This document shows, piece by piece, positions 27,451 through 38,087 of a stretch of 64,000 bases of DNA (within the stretch, counting starts at the first letter, position 1; every line of letters begins with the position of its first letter). The translations under genes and the position numbers were made by a program. Source of the stretch: Boothiomyces macroporosus (lineage: Eukaryota; Chytridiomycota; Chytridiomycetes; Rhizophydiales; Terramycetaceae). The stretch is taken from NCBI GenBank assembly GCA_027604185.1, contig JADGKB010000001.1, positions 248,001 to 312,000 on the forward strand. Direction: 5' to 3'. The notes below the pieces were generated by a model. It made no database searches and had not been told where the DNA came from. It worked only from the letters and a program-made list of their open reading frames with translations.

Positions 27451-29457
27451 TTAGATTTTGAATGCCGTTGAAAACCATTTGGCCTCTGGAGTTGGCTCTC
27501 CTGTGAGAGAAGGCAAGCTTTCGAGTTTAAGGAGTTCAATAAGATTGCTAGTCTGTGACAGGGGTTCTATTTCCAGAGCAGACATTACGTTTCGAAGATA
27601 TTGAATATCAGCCAGAAGCTGTCTTTTGCCAGACACAGTCAATTCTTTAATTTTGATAACATTTGATACAAGCCGTACCTCAATTGTTCTTACTGCAGAA
27701 GAGATCCACAAATGGTACAGCTCCTCATCATCGCCGTTGTCACTTTCAATGTCCTGAGGAGACAGCTCTTGAAGGTTCTTCAGTCCAAAGTTTATCCATG
27801 GTTCCGAAAAGTAGCTGTCAAACTTTTGTGGTATCGCTAAAAGATACTCGCCAATGCTAGTGATATACGGTAAAGGTGACAGACTGAATTGAAATTTGTC
27901 ATTATCATTCTTTGACTTTTTCCAAACTGCCATTTGTGGAATTTGATCAAATAGAATCAAGGCATCTTGCACCAAAAAGTTGACAACTTTGTTCTGCCAG
28001 AATGATATCAGATTGAGGCAGCGATATAAACTTTCTGGCTTTGCAGGTTCAATTTTGGTCTTTCCAATCATTTTGATAAATGGTACAACCGCCCGACATT
28101 CTACTTCATCCAAGATTTTAGGTGAAATACTAGCAATAGAAGTAATGAACTGATCTAAAGTGGTGTAAAATTGTACAAGTTTCTTAACAGTGTCGATATA
28201 ACCATGGAATTCAAGCTCTTTAGAGTCTGTAAGTTGGAGAATAAAAGGTTTTTCCTCCCATCCATCTTGAAAAGTACTGTTTGAAATAGTTGGCGCAGTC
28301 TTAACAAACAGCTGTTCCATTAGAGAAACAAGCAAACTGTCGTACATTTTCGTTAATGAGAAATTAGCATATCCATATGTAAAGGTTTGAAATCTGGTAA
28401 CTGAAGAATCTAGAATTGGAAAAATTTGGTTGATCTTTGAAATATCCTGTGGTGAATTAATGATTGATTTCATTTTTAAATTCAAAAATCGTTCTTCCAG
28501 TTGTTTGAACTTCTTTTGATATGCTACGAATGGGTGATAAAGCAAATAACTCCATGAATCTTCACTCTGGCTTTTACTAGAGTATGGAACACCAAATTCT
28601 ACGCATGCCCTATAGATATCGGTAATTTGAACAATTTGATTTGGAGAGTCAAGCTTTCCTAAAACATCCTCTATTGATGGATTTAAGCAACTGAATACTT
28701 TGAACAAAAGTCGTTCTATCTTGATATCATCATTCTTAACTGATAAAAACGCGGAAGCTTCTGTGAGGACTGGGAAAAGAGCCTTCATAAAATACACGGC
28801 ATCAGCACCATCCTTCCACAGGTCTTTAATAGTTGAAGACTTGATTTCATAATAAAGGTCCACCACATCATCTTGTTTTCCAAGCTTTTCAAAATATGAA
28901 GAGTACTTTTGAAGATCCTGGTAATTCCCGTCTTCCACACAAGTAGAAATGCCTGCTTTTAATATTTCAAAAAATCTTTCTTTGAGCGAGATCAAGATCG
29001 CATTCCTATCACCAAAGTTACTTGAATTTTGCAACAGGTCCAAGGATTTTTCAGCTTCAATCAAACGAGAAGCAGCCTTATCCAAATCTTTAGAAACAAA
29101 AAGCGCCTCCATTTCAGCTTCAACAGTGTTCCAATTGTCCGCATCCTTTAGACATGATTTGGTTTGATTCATCCTTTCGAGCACTTTGTCCATCTGCAAG
29201 AGAACATCAAATAGGGCAGATTTATGATGCTCTGTGACAATCTTTTTCTTTGAGGCTTCTATCAGTGTTTTGCAAGCGTCGATTTGTTCCTTTTGCTGCT
29301 CCAATGCTTTGAGCAAATTTGGAATTTCTGTGACCGTTGAGCTGGTCAGCATTTCCAGCTTCTGCGACAATTCAAACTTTTTCATTTCATTTTTCAATAT
29401 TAAAGCCGAAATGGTTTCCAGCTTTGAATCGTTTGTAGCTTCGTTCAAATTCACCAT
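27451..29457 (-). CDS. COG7: Conserved oligomeric Golgi complex subunit 7
   Basis: One intron-free exon of 668 codons from the ATG at 29457 (MVNLNEATNDSK). The N-terminal helical region EIPNLLKALEQQKEQIDACK, MDKVLERMNQTKSCLKDADN and WNTVEAEMEALFVSKDLDKA follows the COG7 order, as does DVVDLYYEIKSSTIKDLW. The remaining helical-rod part is less conserved. COG7 belongs to lobe B of the COG tether, which recycles Golgi enzymes. The start codon is only 10 nt from that of the divergent DDI1 gene. Confidence 0.85.
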   Translation of the reverse strand: MVNLNEATNDSKLETISALILKNEMKKFELSQKLEMLTSSTVTEIPNLLKALEQQKEQIDACKTLIEASKKKIVTEHHKSALFDVLLQMDKVLERMNQTKSCLKDADNWNTVEAEMEALFVSKDLDKAASRLIEAEKSLDLLQNSSNFGDRNAILISLKERFFEILKAGISTCVEDGNYQDLQKYSSYFEKLGKQDDVVDLYYEIKSSTIKDLWKDGADAVYFMKALFPVLTEASAFLSVKNDDIKIERLLFKVFSCLNPSIEDVLGKLDSPNQIVQITDIYRACVEFGVPYSSKSQSEDSWSYLLYHPFVAYQKKFKQLEERFLNLKMKSIINSPQDISKINQIFPILDSSVTRFQTFTYGYANFSLTKMYDSLLVSLMEQLFVKTAPTISNSTFQDGWEEKPFILQLTDSKELEFHGYIDTVKKLVQFYTTLDQFITSIASISPKILDEVECRAVVPFIKMIGKTKIEPAKPESLYRCLNLISFWQNKVVNFLVQDALILFDQIPQMAVWKKSKNDNDKFQFSLSPLPYITSIGEYLLAIPQKFDSYFSEPWINFGLKNLQELSPQDIESDNGDDEELYHLWISSAVRTIEVRLVSNVIKIKELTVSGKRQLLADIQYLRNVMSALEIEPLSQTSNLIELLKLESLPSLTGEPTPEAKWFSTAFKI

Positions 29458-29467
29458 CCTGGAAAAA

Positions 29468-30628
29468 ATGAGAATTACAATCACGACTGAAGACGGCCAA
29501 ATCCACACACTGGATGTAGATCAAGATATGGAGATTTTGAATTTAAAAGCTTTAATTGAAGCTGATATGCAATTCTCCACTACCAGCCAGCAGTTGTATC
29601 ACAATGGCAACTTGCTGTCCAACGACAAGGCAACGATCAGGAATGCGGGAATAGCTCAAGATGATATTTTACTGGTTCGAATTCTGGCCCAAGCTATAAG
29701 CCAAGCGGAGCAGGTCAGAAGAAGAATTTTGGCTGATCCAACATTACGCTTCCAAATGATTCAAGTAAGATTGAATTCACCTTAGCAATATCCACCAATG
29801 GAACAAGCTTTAAACAACCCGCAGCAGTTTGAAAGGATATTTAATGAAATGCAAAGACAAGCCCAAATGCAGAGACAGGCTATTAGTGTTAGTGACGATC
29901 CTTTTGATATCGAGTCACAAAGACGGATCGAAGAAGAAATCCGAAAGCAGAATATACAACAAAATCTAGGAGTAAAAATTGTTAATTTAGAATGCAATGG
30001 AGCATCATCCGGAATCATTTGGACGTGTAATCATGTTGTACATAAATGTCACGGTTAATGGGCATCCAGTTAAAGCCTTTGTTGACTCTGGTGCCCAAGC
30101 AACTATTATGAGTCCAGAATGCGCTGAAAAATGTCATGTTATGCATTTGCTGGATGATAGGTAGTTAATTTTTAATTGCAGATTCGCTGGCATTGCAAAA
30201 GGAGTGGGAACCGCAAAGATTCTAGGGAGAATCCACAGTACGCAAATTAAAGTTGGAAATCAGTTTCTACACTGTTCATTGACTGTAATGGAAGGAAAGG
30301 ATGTGGATTTACTGTTTGGACTTGATATGTTGAAAAGGCATCAAGTAATTTTCATTAACTGAAGGCATGCATTGATCTTGAAAAAAATGTACTTCGAATC
30401 AATGGAGAAGAAGTACCGTTTTTGTCTGAACATGAATTGCCAGATAAAGCTAAAGAACCCCTCCCAAAAGACCAGACACCAGAATCCTCTCAACCACCAC
30501 CATCAAAATATCCTGAAGAGGTGATCAAGAATTTAGTGGCATTAGGCGTTAGTCGAGAGGAAGTAATTTCTGCATTGGATGCTGCTGGAGGGAATCCGGA
30601 CGTTGCTGCTGGACTACTGTTTCAGTAA
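29468..30628 (+). CDS. DDI1: DDI1-like proteasomal shuttle aspartic protease
   Basis: Five exons with introns of 21, 19, 21 and 20 nt give 359 aa. Domains in order: ubiquitin-like ([20 protein letters not shown]), a helical linker, the retropepsin-like protease with active-site [12 protein letters not shown] and the flap region [36 protein letters not shown], and a C-terminal UBA domain ([20 protein letters not shown]). The DSGA catalytic triad is intact. DDI1 cleaves heavily ubiquitinated proteins and escorts others to the proteasome. This is a cellular family, not a retroviral remnant. Confidence 0.96.
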
Positions 30629-30667
30629 TAATTAAAAATAAATTTGAATACTCCCATGTCTTTTTTA

Positions 30668-32305
30668 TTATCCAATATGGGCGCCTTTAAGGGACTTGAC
30701 AGTAACAGGGCCATCACTAGTTTTGAATGGAACACCCTTGTACAAGGCAATGCATTCTTCAGAGGTGATAAAGTCAACTGCGACTTTTTCAAAAATCTTG
30801 TGCTTCGGATTAAGAACAGCATCTGGTTGAGAGTGGAAACCTTCAAAAGTAATTGCTTCTCCGATTATTGAATCTTCTGCTGGTTCCAGCAACTCAACAA
30901 CTGTTTTGTCACTGTTGGAAGCAGCTAAAACCATACCTTCTGATAGCACCCCGGCAAATTTAGCAGGCTTCAAGTTTGATGCGACCACCACCAATTTTCC
31001 AGTGAATTCTTCCTTTGAGACGAATTGCGCTAGCCCACTTACAATTGTTCTTGGTCCTGTTTCTTCTCCCAAATCTATTTTCTCTACATACAAGTTCTAG
31101 TTTAAAGATAAAATACCTCACGCTCTGGATGCGATTCAACACTCAAGACCTTTCCAACACGGAGGTCAAGTCTAGAGACTTCAGTGGTGATCTTAGGAAC
31201 TGGTGGAGGATATGCTTCCAAAGTTAGTTTTTGTAGTTCTTTGCTTTCCTCCCAGATTTTTCTAATTGGTTCGAGCAGCTTATTTAGTGCGACTGCAGTG
31301 GCAGCCTTCAAATCTCCTGGATGTAATTCCTTGTTTTCAAATGCTTTTTCCAAATCATCATAAGTACCGTAAGCAACGTTCCCGCCGAATTTCTCTGGTC
31401 TTGTAACTTCAAATTTATATTCATGGCCGCCTAAAGTATTGACAGGGAAAATTACTGCCTTGACGAAGGCTAACAAAGGATTGTCAACAATGTTACCTTC
31501 TTCACAGAACGCCTTCTTTAATTTGTTTGCAACAGACTCTGCGGAATCTAAGAGATCGACCTTTGAGTCAGGATCTGAGGAGCTCATTTTGGAGCCACTC
31601 AATCCCCCAACCATGGCATTCATTAAATGAGATCGCTTTTTGTATCCCAACACTGGCAGGTACTTTTCTGCGAACGTAAAGATTTTTCTCTGGTCAACCC
31701 CACCAAATTGGCAATCAACATCAAGATATTCTTCGTCCAATGCCTGTAATAACGGATAAATCAATCCAGAAAGTAACGGCGAATCAACTTGCTTCACTAC
31801 TTCTGCACCGGCTTTCTTGGCATCTCTTACGGAGGTGATAGCAGTTAGGCGATAGACATCCAGAGTGTACTTTTCAGATAACTACCAATTAATATCAATT
31901 ACTTGAAAAGACGTTCCAAACACAAACTTCAACTTTTCAATTGGCACTCCAATTGAAGTAAGCATAGCCTTGATGACAGCTTCATAATACTTTGCACGTA
32001 ATTTCAGCAAAGACCATGGTGCTTTCATGTTGTCCAAATATGCATGTAAATCAGCAAAGAGAATAGTTACATGGCATCCAGCTTGCAGCAAATCAGCGAT
32101 TTTTGCCATTGGCACAAAGTAGCCTGCAATTAATACAACTTACCAATATGAGGCTTCCCAGTAGTAGCGGTTCCCCAGTATACATTCAAGTCCCTTTCCG
32201 CCAAGACTTCCTTAATACGATCGCCTCCTAAATATTCTTGTAAATTTCTGGTAATCAGTTCAAATCTGAGTGAAAATTGAATTACTTTTGCTCTGGAGTT
32301 TGCAT
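30668..32305 (-). CDS. YARS1: Cytosolic tyrosyl-tRNA synthetase with EMAPII domain
   Basis: Five exons (introns 20, 20, 21 and 20 nt) give 518 aa. The class I core has [20 protein letters not shown] (HIGH-type motif, split by an intron), [37 protein letters not shown] and [18 protein letters not shown] (KMSKS motif). A C-terminal EMAPII-like tRNA-binding domain begins [18 protein letters not shown] and ends [10 protein letters not shown]. The fused EMAPII domain is the metazoan-type architecture; most fungal TyrRS lack it. The true start is the ATG at 32305 (MQTPEQK), spliced to [13 protein letters not shown]. Confidence 0.96.
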
Positions 32306-32355
32306 TTCTGAAAACTTTTTTCAAAGCAAAATTTTGAACAAACCTAGGGAATCTT

Positions 32356-34062
32356 ATGACTCAGATTAATCTCACACCAAGGGCAGGAACAGTATTGGAT
32401 TTCAATGATAATGGTGCCGTTCAAGAGTAATATGCGCTGACCCAAGGGAATATAATCCAAATAATACGTTGCGCAGGAATTTGGAATTAATTCAAATGGA
32501 GAGGGATCGGGGAAGGGAAGATGATCATACGCAAACGGCGGTGGAAAAGATTAAAGAGATTATATTGTAATTTTGAGTTGATACAGTTACGCGAGGGAAG
32601 AAATGCAAATCACATTTGATATAGCATCCAGGTTGGTCACCAGCCAAGCTCTCGAACCGTCAGCGTTGGAGAAATCAGAAGATCCCCATTTGAAGACTTG
32701 TGTTGGCGCAAAGGCTCCACAAGCTCCTCCCATGGTTCAACTTCAAAAAGCGCAGTACATTGAAGCCATCAAAAATCAAGTTGTTTATCATTAACTTAGA
32801 ATATTGATTCATTTGTACAATTTCTAGTTGAGAATGTGGCAAATATTTCCAAGATGGTTGAAACTTCCCAAAAGTTTTTCATGGAACTGGCATTTGACCT
32901 CCTGAAAAGGAACTGGGTCTTGCAGGAAAGAAATTGGAGCCCTATCAAAGGGATTCTATTTGTTATATATGGATTCGTAAATGGTACTAGTGCTTTAAAA
33001 CATTAGATGGTTCCCGTTTGCCTGAAGTTGGTGAGGCAGATATCTGGAGACTTACTTTATCCTCAGATACTAGTGAAAATGAGGGTTTTGATGTGATTTG
33101 TAATCATAGTACCCCGCTAATAACAGTATTGAAGTTGATTCCGTCAGCAGATGTAAATATCTTGGACTGGGGGAATCCTTTGGTAGAAAGTAATTCTTCG
33201 TCTGTAATCAAGAAGCTTCAACTAGCGCGAAACTCAATTTTCGAAAAGGATTTATTTGGTCAAGTATCCAGGCTTAATGTTAGATATTGTCCGATATTTC
33301 ACAAAACGAAAAGCTGTTCAAGAAATGTATCATTACTTCAAAAAAAATTGTCATACCTTTGCTGGAAAATTTCAATTTACAGGTTACCTTGGAGAAAGCT
33401 GAAGATGTGCATTATGAATTTACAGGTCCCCCTGATGCAAAGAGTTATATTCAACTATTAGCCAGGATGGGGCTACGGGATATTCATCGACAAAACCTGG
33501 ACGTGCCAATGAAGAAATTGCCAATGAACTTGACTACCAAATTGAAAAAATATTTGGAGAAACAACTGCTGGCTGAAAAGATTAATACCCTATTTACCAC
33601 TGTAGAAGAATTGCTATTGAATTGCTCAAGTGCACGCTTAACGCGAACAGCGACCGAGTGGAAACTTTCTTTTGATTTGGACGGCATCCGAGAGATATTT
33701 ATATCCTGTAGAATATCTGACCATACACGAATTTATTATATCTCATCTCAAACTCAAATGCTTGAAATATTCTCTGTTGCATATCTGGAAGAACTTTTGA
33801 CGTCGTTCGTAATCAAACATCTGTTTGACACTGTAGTTGAGGTATCAAACTGTTTGTTCCAAAGAGTTGTAATAGGGGATGGCCAAGTTGTAAGGGTAGA
33901 TCAGAGGTGATTTAATTTTAAAGTAGAAATATTTCTGTTGTTGGAGATAAGGTAGCGAATATCGCTGTGAAGGTGCAAAACGGAGCAGAGTCCAAGCTAT
34001 ATAGAGTGGCAGAAATGTCAGAGTCTTTCCAGGTAGAGGTAGTAAGGTTCCTTGTAAATTGA
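32356..34062 (+). CDS. MED17: Mediator complex subunit 17
   Basis: Seven exons with introns of 20, 20, 20, 23, 20 and 20 nt make 527 aa in one continuous frame. Recognised blocks: [20 protein letters not shown] (the Mediator head stretch), [40 protein letters not shown] and [20 protein letters not shown], the last resembling the MED17 segment that precedes the conserved C-terminal region. MED17 (Srb4) is the architectural centre of the Mediator head module and contacts RNA polymerase II. Similarity is spread thinly, as usual for this family. Confidence 0.82.
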
Positions 34063-34105
34063 GCAATAAATATTGAAAAAATTGTCGCGTATTTCAAGCT
34101 CAGCT

Positions 34106-36729
34106 ATGGAAAATTCAATCAAAGAACTAATGAAAATGGAAAACTTTAAGAGTAAAGACTACTCTCCAAAAGAATTGGTCGAGGCCGCAAATAAAAAGAC
34201 AGTTACAGATTTGAAAGGAATTGGTAAGCAACAAATAACAAAGCATTTGACCCAAAGCCATTTATCAGATCTTTTGAGGCCCTCACAGAAGAGCTGCTTC
34301 GTTTGAAAAGAAAGTTGCAAAACAAGATAGAGGATCAAGAGGATCAATTAACAGCTTCTGAAAATTCCAAACGCAAAGCATTTTCAGAGTTCAACGAGAC
34401 ATTTGATGTACATAGTTATTGACAAGTAGGAAGTTAATAGGTCATTTGAATACCTGAATTCGCGATTAAGCGAAGTTGGAAACACTGCAATTAGAATAGG
34501 TTACGCGATTCTAAATGTAGGAGAGCAGCTGGAAACTATAGACAAGCATCGAACACGAGCGTCTGAATCAAAAGACATTATCCAATATTTTTTAGAGTTC
34601 AACAAAGGATCGTTTGCACGGCTGGATGCTTTGCGGATGGAAAGTCTAGAAGGTGAAAGAAAGGTAAGCTTCGCCCAATTTTAGACTGCGATAATTGCAC
34701 GACGACTTAATACTATTGCCAAAGAAATTGATATTGGCGGAATCGACAACGTAACTAATATGTAAACTTAGGCAAGAGCCAATATTGAAAAGTATTGCGA
34801 AAACTTTGAAAAAAGCTTACTTCAAAAGTTTGACCAGGTCTACAGCAGTGCGGATAGAGATACCATGAATGTAATTCACTTTAATTTCAGCATATTGCTA
34901 ATACGTTGATTGATTTTAATGGCGGGAATTCATGTGTTCAAACTTATGTGAATCAACATGCCTTTTTCATCAACATTCTAAAACTGGCAGAAACTGATAC
35001 TGAAAATCTAGGGGAGACGTACGATTGAATTAATTTTAGGACATGGGAAAATCAGAAACTGGGTGCCTTGCAAAGACTATATGACGAAATCCGACAAGCG
35101 GTTTCATCTGAATGGGATATTATCTATGATGTATTTCCCAATGCTATAAATGTAATACAGGTATTCGTCCAAAGAATATTCGCTCAATCCATTCAAAATT
35201 TCCTGGAGGTTTTGATGCAAGAGGCTTCCTTTAAATCATCTCAAATTTACTTGCAAGTACTAACCAAATCTCATAAAGAAACCTCGGATTTGGTTTCGGA
35301 TTTGCGAAACTTTGACGAAACTTACATACTTCCTTTAACTGGGACACTAGCGCTAGGAAGTATATTGGACAGATCATTCGAGGATTTGTATATTCCATAT
35401 ATAAATGATGAGAAATATATGAAAATAGAAAAGTCTTGGTTAGTTGAAACGTTCAACGCTGCAATGGAGTCGTTTGACGGTAAAATGGTATTCTGCTTTA
35501 ACAAAGGAATCTGCTCAAAAAAGAAAGAATGCAGGTAAATCAAATGCAAAGCAGGTATCAAATCCAAAAGAATCAAGTGTTTTCGTTAGCTCATTGCTTA
35601 GCACAGTTACAACAATGACATCGGAAATAAAGCAGCAATTGGCAACCCCTACTTCTAACGTGCCCCCACCACTTGACGAATCAAAGCCGTTGCCAACTAT
35701 TAGTATTTGTTTAAAGTGCATTGAATCCAATTTGATGTCAATGGAAAGGGCAAAAGAACTTTTTCACGAAACGGAATTGTAACTACCATATGACGTTAGA
35801 GCAGAATCAATTGCGATATTGTTCAAACTATTTTTGGAAAGAATTGGAGAGCGATATCTATTTTACTCCCTTGATAGGTTTTTAGTCGTTGATCTAGTAC
35901 CATAGAAGAAATATCTTCACTGGACTCTAAAAGCCAGCCTGAAATTGGAATTTTGGGAGTGGTAAAAGTAGCAAACGAAATCACCCAGCTTGTTAATCTT
36001 CATTACCAAAATTGCGAAGTACGATCCTATTAATATAGGGACACGTACTGAAAAACTCTCTGACAATACATAGAGATCTAAATATTGCAAAGAACGACTT
36101 TTGTAGTAATGTTGAAAACAAAATCAACTCAATTATGCAAAAGCAATTGGCCGGTAATTGATTGTTAACCGCAGCTAATTTAAATTGGATAGAAGGCATC
36201 CTAGCTAAGCAGAAAAAGTCCGATTACAACATGAAAGATGGACTGCTGGGCAATACCATTCCAACTCAAACCAGTAATCAAATTATAGAGTTTTTGAGAA
36301 GACTTTCAGGAGAGGCGTTTGAATTCCTAGATGAAGGGAATAGAGATCTATACCTGACTGAGATTGGAACCTCATTATGCAAGTAATTATTTTTTAACTT
36401 TGATTGCTATTGGACCATATTAAAAAATTCCAATTCACTTACAGTGGAGGGCTCATTTTATCAACGTGAATAGATCTTAACTTAGTGATATAACCAGGTA
36501 CCACGAAGTTGTCATTCAGTTCCGTGTAGAAAACTTGGATGAATATTTCAATGTTTTGAAGGAACTATGCAACCTGTATATTGTAAAGCCTGAAAATTTG
36601 CGAATGGTCCTTCAAGAAGGATATTTGGGTAGAATGGAGCTACCTGTTCTGCATTCATACATTAGCTTACGGGCAGACTGGTCCAAATTGGGTAAGCTTG
36701 AAAAGGATTTATTTTACAATACTCAATAG
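34106..36729 (+). CDS. SEC10/EXOC5: Exocyst complex subunit SEC10
   Basis: Fourteen exons with thirteen introns of 19-22 nt give 785 aa. Blocks: GIAFDPKPFIRSFEALTEEL, ADRDTMNHIANTLIDFNGGN, SCVQTYVNQHAFFINILKLA, FDETYILPLTGTLALGSILD and the C-terminal CKLLLDHIKKFQFTYSGGLI, LSTDITRYHEVVIQF. These match the Sec10 pfam order. The exocyst tethers secretory vesicles at the plasma membrane. The intron at 36383-36402 appears to end in TTTG rather than AG; a 20-nt excision is required to restore the conserved LLLDHIKKF block and the overall frame. The stop lies 3 nt from the stop of convergent SEC66. Confidence 0.93.
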
Positions 36730-36732
36730 AAT

Positions 36733-37405
36733 TTATTTCTTTCCCTTTTTCTTTTGTTTCTTTTCCTTTTCTTCCTCTTCAATCAATTCACGGGCAATTC
36801 GTTCCCTTTCTGCTTGCTCATCCAATGGTTGTTTTTCAGATGATTGCTCTTGCTGTTGTGCTTCCATATTTTGCTGTTGTGCTTCCATACTTTGCTGTTC
36901 CTGTTGGGCAGCTTGCTGCATCTTCATCTGTACTAATTGAGAAACTTCTTGTAAAAAGCTAGCACTCCAGTTTGGCTTGTATAAATTGGATTCCTCCATG
37001 AGCTACTATGAGATGAACATTACCTCTTGCATTTCCAGTTCGATTTCTGCTTCCGCTGCCAACAGCTTCTCCCATAACCCTTCGTTTACTATTCCTTCCT
37101 TGACCATTCCTTGCAAAGGTGGTTTTTCATCTCTAATCCGTAACACTCGAGTGACAGCCTCTACTGCTCTCTTTAGCAGTGCCGCAACAAGAACTTTCTT
37201 TCCAGTAGAGTCATCTGGAGAGTACTGCTCTGCCAATTCCTCGTATTCAAACTTTGCTCTGTTCAATGGGAAATATCCAGCTTCTGTACATCAGCGACTG
37301 CTTACCTACTTTTTTGGACTTTGATTTGATAAATCGACCCACAAAGAACAGTAATCCAAACAATCCTCCTACATAGAATACAGGGAATAAAATTGACAGA
37401 TTCAT
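36733..37405 (-). CDS. SEC66: SEC66/SEC71-like ER translocation subunit
   Basis: Three exons (introns 22 and 21 nt) give 209 aa, close to yeast Sec66. One N-terminal membrane anchor (ILFPVFYVGGLFGLLFFVGRF) is followed by KKVEAGYFPLNRAKFEYEEL, VLVAALLKRAVEAVTRVLRI, GMVKEGIVNEGLWEKLLAAE and ELMEESNLYKPNWSASFLQE, the family blocks. The C-terminus is a long Gln/Glu-rich helix ending in poly-basic KKQKKKGKK. Sec66 with Sec62/63/72 drives post-translational import into the ER and is characteristic of fungi. Confidence 0.85.
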
Positions 37406-37430
37406 TGAAGATGGAAAAAAAGCAAAATCG

Positions 37431-38039
37431 CTATGAAAATTTATCTATTGAAAAGCATGAGAATGAATTGTCTTCAATAACGGCGAAATTGCTACCCACT
37501 GAAATTGGGAGAACCTCGTTTGGCCTAGGGTTAGTACGTGCTTGCCTTTGCATGTGTAGCTGGAATAGCGGTTTGCTTTTGTTCTTGCTAAAGTTGTTCA
37601 CTGACTTGTAGACGTCAAACAATTTTCCTAATATCATTGTCTGCTGGTTGTTGGAATCAATCAACTGCGAGCGGCGAATAATTTGCAGCTGGCGATAGAT
37701 TTTCGACAAGTTATAATTGAAATAAATATACAGGATCGGTTTGCGGAATAATAGATAATTGATTACCCACCAGGGCTTTTTGCTGTTCCTTTCAGTGCTA
37801 ATAGTATTGGCAATTTTAGTTGCCTGGAACACTTGATATCCATTTTCCCTAAAGTGCGAGTAGAGAATGTAGCTAGAGATATCAATGTTCAATAGCGAGT
37901 AAGCTTCTTGTATTGATACTGGAACATTTGGGTTTAGAATTTGCAAATTCCTTTTTTCAGCCTTGTAAATTATTTCCTGGTTCTCGAGCGATTCCTTCCC
38001 TTTCAATAACTTGAGGTTATCATATACAATTGTATTCAT
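37431..38039 (-). CDS. SEN54: tRNA-splicing endonuclease subunit SEN54
   Basis: Intron-free ORF of 202 aa. The N-terminal part has EKRNLQILNPNVPVSIQEAY, SLLNIDISSYILYSHFRENG, YQVFQ, which is the Sen54 helix that precedes the endonuclease-like fold; the C-terminus has LFDVYKSVNNFSKNKSKPLF matching the DVYKP...F.K..P..P block. Sen54 is a structural partner of the catalytic Sen2/Sen34 subunits. It is shorter than yeast Sen54, mostly by lacking the central insertion. Confidence 0.72.
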   Translation of the reverse strand: MNTIVYDNLKLLKGKESLENQEIIYKAEKRNLQILNPNVPVSIQEAYSLLNIDISSYILYSHFRENGYQVFQATKIANTISTERNSKKPWWVINYLLFRKPILYIYFNYNLSKIYRQLQIIRRSQLIDSNNQQTMILGKLFDVYKSVNNFSKNKSKPLFQLHMQRQARTNPRPNEVLPISVGSNFAVIEDNSFSCFSIDKFS

Positions 38040-38087
38040 TCAACTGGGCTTGTGCTGCGGTTCTAATTTTGGCAAATTGACCTGCTG

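Noticed and set aside
29468..30628. Retropepsin-like DSGA protease as a retroelement remnant
   Set aside because: It sits between a ubiquitin-like and a UBA domain, the cellular DDI1 architecture, with no reverse transcriptase or repeats nearby.
36698..36940. Plus-strand Phe/Ser/Cys-rich ORF that looks like a membrane protein
   Set aside because: Antisense of the Gln/Lys-rich C-terminus of SEC66.
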